NCBI GenBank assembly: GCA_002421685.1
Contig: DISB01000018.1
Span: 362,653-426,652 of the forward strand
Direction of reading: 5' to 3'
Length of the DNA stretch: 64,000 nucleotides
Source of the DNA: Bacteroidetes bacterium UBA6221
GTDB taxonomy: Bacteria; Bacteroidota; Bacteroidia; Chitinophagales; Chitinophagaceae
Shown: positions 60,064-64,000 of the stretch, piece after piece
How the letters are laid out: the number at the start of each line of letters is the position of its first letter
Position numbering within the stretch: position 1 is the stretch's first letter
Program-made: the position numbers and the translations under genes
Notes under the pieces: model-generated
The model's input: the letters and a program-made list of their open reading frames with translations, nothing else
The model's database searches: none
Told to the model about the DNA's origin: nothing

Positions 60064-61068
60064 GTGAAGGCAATTATTCCCGTGGCCGGTGCGGGTACCA
60101 AACTCCGGCCGTTGACATATACTCAGCCTAAGGCCCTGATTCCCATTGCGGGCAAAACCATCCTCAGCGTCATAATAGACCAGTTGCTGGATGCGGGCGT
60201 TACTGAGTTCGTATTCGTAATAGGCTACCTGGGCGAGAAGATACAGCGTTACCTGGCAAAGCATTATCCCAACCTGAAGTATACGTTGGTAAACCAGACC
60301 GACCGTAAAGGAACCGGCCATGCCATATGGCTTACCAGGGCAGCGGTGGACAACGACGAAGTAATGATAGTGCTGGGCGATACAATATGCGATTATGATG
60401 TAAAAAAGGTAATATCCAGTTCTATGTCTCAAATAGGTGTGCGCAAAGTAGATGACCCCCGCGGATTTGGCGTGGCGGAAATGAATGATAAAGACAAGGT
60501 GCTTAAAGTGGTAGAGAAACCGTTGATACCCAAGTCTAATATGGCGATGGTAGGTGTGTATTACATTAAGGAAACGGAATTGATGTACCGGGCGTTGGAT
60601 AAACATCTGAATGACCGCACAGCCGATGAAGAAGGGGAATATCACCTTACCAATGCCTTGCAGTTTATGATAGAGCAGGGAATTAACTTCCAGGGTTTTC
60701 GCGTTACCAATTGGTTTGACTGCGGCAAAAAAGAGAACCTGCTGTACACCAATGCTGTATTGCTGAAGGAGCAGAGTGAAGCGAGGGGCGAATCGGCCGC
60801 GTCATACCATTATGATACCAGTGTTATTATACCGCCGGTAAGCATTGCCGAGGGTTGTACGATAAGTCATTCTATTATAGGCCCGAATGTTACCATTGGA
60901 GAGCATACCAATATTAAAGCATCCATCATCAAGGATACTATCATCGGGTCGTTTGCAGAATTAGATGAAGTAGTACTGCATTCGTCTATTATTGGCAGCG
61001 ACGCCTTTGTGCGCGGCCTCAGCCAGAGTCTGAATATAGGCGATAACACAGAAATAGACCTTGGATAA
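60064..61068 (+). CDS. sugar-phosphate nucleotidyltransferase
   Basis: 334 residues from a GTG at 60064. The N-terminal nucleotidyltransferase motif GAGTKLRPLTYTQPKALIPIAGK (usually GxGTRLRPLT) binds the NTP; VLGDTICDYDV supplies a metal-binding Asp; EKPLIPKSNMAMVGVYYI is the sugar-binding region. The C-terminal third (about 260-334) is a left-handed beta-helix with hexapeptide repeats (ISHSIIGPNVTIGEHTNIKASIIKDT). It resembles glucose-1-phosphate thymidylyl- or uridylyl-transferases; the sugar is not known. A divergent, galE-facing context suggests nucleotide-sugar supply. Confidence 0.88.
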   Translation: MKAIIPVAGAGTKLRPLTYTQPKALIPIAGKTILSVIIDQLLDAGVTEFVFVIGYLGEKIQRYLAKHYPNLKYTLVNQTDRKGTGHAIWLTRAAVDNDEVMIVLGDTICDYDVKKVISSSMSQIGVRKVDDPRGFGVAEMNDKDKVLKVVEKPLIPKSNMAMVGVYYIKETELMYRALDKHLNDRTADEEGEYHLTNALQFMIEQGINFQGFRVTNWFDCGKKENLLYTNAVLLKEQSEARGESAASYHYDTSVIIPPVSIAEGCTISHSIIGPNVTIGEHTNIKASIIKDTIIGSFAELDEVVLHSSIIGSDAFVRGLSQSLNIGDNTEIDLG

Positions 61069-61100
61069 TAAAAATCCCGGCAACTGCCGGGATTTTTATT
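61067..61100. terminator. strong bidirectional terminator
   Basis: AATAAAAATCCCGGCA (61067-61082) pairs perfectly with TGCCGGGATTTTTATT (61085-61100) around a 2-base loop. A/T runs on both sides make it work in both directions, between the nucleotidyltransferase and convergent galE genes. It overlaps both stop codons. Confidence 0.92.
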
Positions 61101-62139
61101 GTAAAAGTGAGTTTTTGGTGGCTTCTTTTTTCAACGCCAGTTCCCAGCGCCAGGCCGTGTCCATCATCTGGTCCAGGTCGTATTGTATATCCCAGTCCAG
61201 TAGTGCGCGGGCCTTGCAATTGTCGGCATATACGGCAATCACATCTCCGGCGCGGCGCGGCCCCAGGGTATAATTCAGTTTTTCGCCTGATACTTTTTCA
61301 AAGGCCTGTATCAATTCCAACACGGTCACCCCGTTTCCCGAACCCAGGTTGAATACTTCGCACTGTTGCATATTCTTATCTTCCATAGTGTATTGCAGGG
61401 CCTTGGTATGTGCGTTAGCAATATCCATAACGTGAATGTAGTCGCGCACGCAAGAACCATCCCGCGTGTCGTAGTCCGTGCCAAATACCTGCATTCCGGG
61501 GCGTTTGCCTATTGCCGTTTGCGTGATGACAGGTACAAGGTTTTCGGGCTTCTCCTGCAGCTCACCAATAATAGCCGAGGGATGCGCGCCTACCGGGTTG
61601 AAATAACGCAATAAAGTCACATTGAAGTCCGGGTTGGGTTTGCAAAAATCGCGGCAAATGGCTTCGCCCATTTGTTTGGTGCGTGCGTAGGGAGATTCCG
61701 GTTCTGCCAACTCTGCTTTTTCATCAACCGGTAATTTATCAGGGTTGCCATATACCGAGCATGATGATGAAAATACAAAATGGTTGATCTTATTTTCCTG
61801 CGCGCATTGCAGCAGGTTCACCAGTGAATTGATATTGTTCCTGAAATATTTGAGCGGTTCATTTACAGATTCAGGTACCGATTTAAATGCCGCGAAGTGT
61901 ATGATGCCGGCTATATCCGGATTTTCAATAAACACTGCTTCAATGTCTTCCAGGTTGCACAGGTTTACTTTGTAGTTCTTTATTTTTTTACCGGTTACTT
62001 TTTCCACACCTTCTATCATGCGTAGTGAGCCGCGTGACAGGTCGTCTATAGAGATAACATCAAATCCATTTTTCGCCAGGTCTACTATCGTGTGGCCGCC
62101 TATGTAGCCGCAGCCGCCTGTTACTAATATCTTACTCAT
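61096..62139 (-). CDS. galE: UDP-glucose 4-epimerase
   Basis: 347 residues. It interconverts UDP-glucose and UDP-galactose. NAD-binding GGCGYIGGHTIVDLAKNG, then FAAFKSVPESV, SSSCSVYG with the catalytic Ser, and YARTKQMGE with Tyr-x3-Lys. Further GalE motifs are RYFNPVGAHPSAIIGE, DGSCVRDYIHVMDIA and NLGSGNGVTVLELIQAFE. It would provide UDP-galactose to the polysaccharide genes. It follows the ABC transporter gene but has its own -7 box. Confidence 0.95.
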   Translation of the reverse strand: MSKILVTGGCGYIGGHTIVDLAKNGFDVISIDDLSRGSLRMIEGVEKVTGKKIKNYKVNLCNLEDIEAVFIENPDIAGIIHFAAFKSVPESVNEPLKYFRNNINSLVNLLQCAQENKINHFVFSSSCSVYGNPDKLPVDEKAELAEPESPYARTKQMGEAICRDFCKPNPDFNVTLLRYFNPVGAHPSAIIGELQEKPENLVPVITQTAIGKRPGMQVFGTDYDTRDGSCVRDYIHVMDIANAHTKALQYTMEDKNMQQCEVFNLGSGNGVTVLELIQAFEKVSGEKLNYTLGPRRAGDVIAVYADNCKARALLDWDIQYDLDQMMDTAWRWELALKKEATKNSLLQ

Positions 62140-62158
62140 CAGGTTTTGTTAGTTGCTA

Positions 62159-62166
62159 CAAATATA
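62159..62166 (-). promoter_or_regulatory. TAnnTTTG -7 box for galE
   Basis: TATATTTG on the minus strand, 19 bases upstream of the galE ATG, just after the ABC transporter stop. Confidence 0.5.
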
Positions 62167-62171
62167 CCGTA

Positions 62172-63971
62172 TTATTTAACCTGCTGCATGGCCACCAGGT
62201 TTTTATATAACCCCTCTTTTGCCATCAATTCAGTATGCGTGCCTTGCTCTACGATACGGCCTTTATCCAGCACAATTATCTCGTCGGCATGCTGCACTGT
62301 AGAGAGCCTGTGCGCTATCACTATACTCGTGCGGTTTTGCATCAGCGTATTGATGGCGTCCTGTACTATGCGCTCGCTTTCGGTATCCAGCGATGATGTG
62401 GCTTCATCCAATATCAGTATCGGGGGATTCTTTAGTACCGCACGCGCAATCGTTATCCGCTGGCGTTCCCCGCCGCTCAGCCTGGTGCCACGGTCGCCAA
62501 CTACGGTTTCGTATTTTTCGGGTTTGTTTATAATAAAGTTGTGCGCGTTGGCCACTTTCGCTGCCTCTTCTACCCGCTGTTGTGTGGGGCTACCCGAGCC
62601 TAAGGCAATATTGTTGAAGATAGTGTCGTTGAATAGTATTGGCTCCTGGTTGACGATGCCCATCAGCTTTCTCAGCTCCGATAGTTTATACTCCTTAATG
62701 TTTACGCCGTCTATCAGCACTTCTCCGGCGGTTACATCGTGAAAGCGTGGCACCAGGTCGGCCAATGTAGATTTTCCTGCCCCGGATGAACCAACAAGAG
62801 CTATCATCTTACCTTTGGGTATCACCAGGTTGATACCGTCCAATATCTTCTTGCTACCATAAGAGAAATGCACATTTCTGAATTCGATAGCGTGGTTGAA
62901 TTCACCGATATTTTTCGCACCGGGTAATTCCTTTATTGCGTTCTCTGTGTTCAGGAATTGTTCCATACGTGCGACAGCCGCTGAGCCTTTTTGAATATTA
63001 TAGAAGGCTGTTGAAAGGTTTTTTATGGGATTAATTATCTGGTAGAACAGGCCGATGAACATAATGAAGAAAGGCCCTGTAAGCGATGTTTCACCGGAGA
63101 ATATCAACTTGCCGCCATACCAGAGTATGATACACACTACGGTAATACCCAGTGTTTCGGATAAAGGCGAACTCAGGTCGCGGCGCATAGCAATTTTATT
63201 CTTCAGGCGAAAGATGAGGTTGTTGATTTGCGTAAACCGCAGTTGCTGGTGTTTCTCGGCGTTGAAGGCCTTTACCACACGCATACCTACAAGTGTTTCA
63301 TCTATCACTCCCAGCACATTGCCTAACTGTTCCTGCGCTTCTCCGGCGGGCTTCTTCAGCGATTTGCCAATTCGGCCTATTATCAGTCCTGATATAGGTA
63401 ACAAGATTAGCAGGAACAAAGTAAGCTGAGGGCTGATGATAACCATGGATGCTAATGTGATGATGATCGTCAACGGCTCGCGGATAAAGGTCTCCAATAC
63501 GTTCATGATGGACACTTCCACTTCGTTGATGTCATTGGTCATCTTCGATATCAGGTCACCTTTGCGCTCTTCGTTGAAAAAACCAATTGGCAACGATAGG
63601 GCTTTCATGAACATTTCGTTGCGCAGTTTGTGTATCACCGCATTGCGTATGGGGTTCAGGATGTTGAGCGAGGTATAAACAAAGAGGTTTTTAAGTATAG
63701 TGAATACGACAACTATCAAAACTGAATAGGTAAGCGCCGTCAATTTGTCGTATTCCAGTATTGTTTGGTTTACCGTGTTGATAATATCGCTAACGATGCC
63801 CCGGTCTTTCGATGGTTCGCTCACACCTTCGAACAGCACTTGCAATACCGGCGCCAGCATGGTGAACGAAAAGAGCGAAAAAACAATCGCCAGCAGGCTG
63901 GTAGCAAAATAGAGGACTATCCTGCTTTGAAAGCCTGCTAAATGTTTGAGTAAAGGGCCAATCTTGTTCAT
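62172..63971 (-). CDS. MsbA-like ABC exporter (fused permease and ATPase)
   Basis: 599 residues. Six-helix permease domain (about 15-325) followed by an ATPase domain (about 355-595): Walker A GSSGAGKSTLADLVP, signature LSGGERQRITIARAV, Walker B ILILDEATSSLDTESE, H-loop AHRLSTV. The layout is that of lipid A/lipid-linked-oligosaccharide flippases (MsbA) but similar proteins export drugs or peptides. It works as a dimer in the inner membrane. The start is 29 bases from the window edge. Confidence 0.93.
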   Translation of the reverse strand: MNKIGPLLKHLAGFQSRIVLYFATSLLAIVFSLFSFTMLAPVLQVLFEGVSEPSKDRGIVSDIINTVNQTILEYDKLTALTYSVLIVVVFTILKNLFVYTSLNILNPIRNAVIHKLRNEMFMKALSLPIGFFNEERKGDLISKMTNDINEVEVSIMNVLETFIREPLTIIITLASMVIISPQLTLFLLILLPISGLIIGRIGKSLKKPAGEAQEQLGNVLGVIDETLVGMRVVKAFNAEKHQQLRFTQINNLIFRLKNKIAMRRDLSSPLSETLGITVVCIILWYGGKLIFSGETSLTGPFFIMFIGLFYQIINPIKNLSTAFYNIQKGSAAVARMEQFLNTENAIKELPGAKNIGEFNHAIEFRNVHFSYGSKKILDGINLVIPKGKMIALVGSSGAGKSTLADLVPRFHDVTAGEVLIDGVNIKEYKLSELRKLMGIVNQEPILFNDTIFNNIALGSGSPTQQRVEEAAKVANAHNFIINKPEKYETVVGDRGTRLSGGERQRITIARAVLKNPPILILDEATSSLDTESERIVQDAINTLMQNRTSIVIAHRLSTVQHADEIIVLDKGRIVEQGTHTELMAKEGLYKNLVAMQQVK

Positions 63972-64000
63972 GTTTTTTTATTCTATCGTCCAGGATACAC

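Overview
The window comes from a Bacteroidota chromosome, most likely a Chitinophagia/Sphingobacteriia-type member. The evidence is several secreted proteins with type IX secretion (T9SS) C-terminal sorting domains, one gliding-type (type B) C-terminus, a bacillithiol enzyme (BshC), many start-proximal TAnnTTTG promoter boxes (the Bacteroidota -7 element), frequent GTG starts and few Shine-Dalgarno sites. No rRNA, tRNA, CRISPR array, prophage or intact insertion sequence was seen. Almost all of the sequence is coding.

Layout. 1-2.6 kb: a leftward accessory operon of unknown function (three-helix membrane protein, SH3b-subtilisin with an altered oxyanion residue, and a secreted protein cut by the window edge). 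2.7-4.4 kb: a PNPOx-fold protein and aspartate-semialdehyde dehydrogenase. 4.5-8.2 kb: a heme-acquisition pair, a T9SS-tagged HmuY-like protein and a TonB-dependent receptor with heme-receptor motifs, separated by a terminator hairpin. 8.2-9.5 kb: tatC-rpiB. 9.6-11.7 kb: an ECF sigma factor, a membrane protein joining an anti-sigma-like N-terminus to a trypsin-like protease, and a divergent small lipoprotein; the divergent region has an 11-bp inverted motif. 11.9-13.9 kb: a T9SS beta-helix protein and a 585-bp non-coding repeat region. 13.9-18 kb: pssA-purS-rsmI, an outer-membrane barrel and bshC. 18-24.8 kb: a propeller-sensor histidine kinase, a LytTR regulator and a large T9SS protein. 24.9-29 kb: radC, then an oxidoreductase-lipoprotein-sugar transferase operon. 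29-33.2 kb: a FIST-PAS kinase-CheY operon. 33.3-42 kb: tonB-folC, an orphan radical SAM protein, a gliding-type secreted protein, a yeast-type cytosine deaminase overlapping a MazG-like gene, moxR, a DinB-like protein and a second non-coding element related to that at 13.5 kb. 42-46.5 kb: a GT39-like membrane protein and paaZ plus a crotonase. 46.5-56.1 kb: a surface-polysaccharide locus. 56.2-64 kb: stress and envelope genes, nadD, a nucleotidyltransferase, galE and an MsbA-like ABC transporter.

How it fits together. Much of the window serves the cell envelope: polysaccharide assembly (two initiating sugar transferases, a flippase, two polymerase/ligase-like proteins, five glycosyltransferases, galE), protein export (TatC, T9SS cargo), heme uptake (HmuY/TonB receptor; a TonB gene lies at 35 kb) and envelope-sensing systems. 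The least explained parts are the SH3b-subtilase operon, the sigma factor/protease-anti-sigma unit, the deaminase-MazG pair, and two related non-coding elements carrying boxA-like sequences and a shared 24-nt motif. All functions are read from sequence by eye and from knowledge of families; no database search was run.
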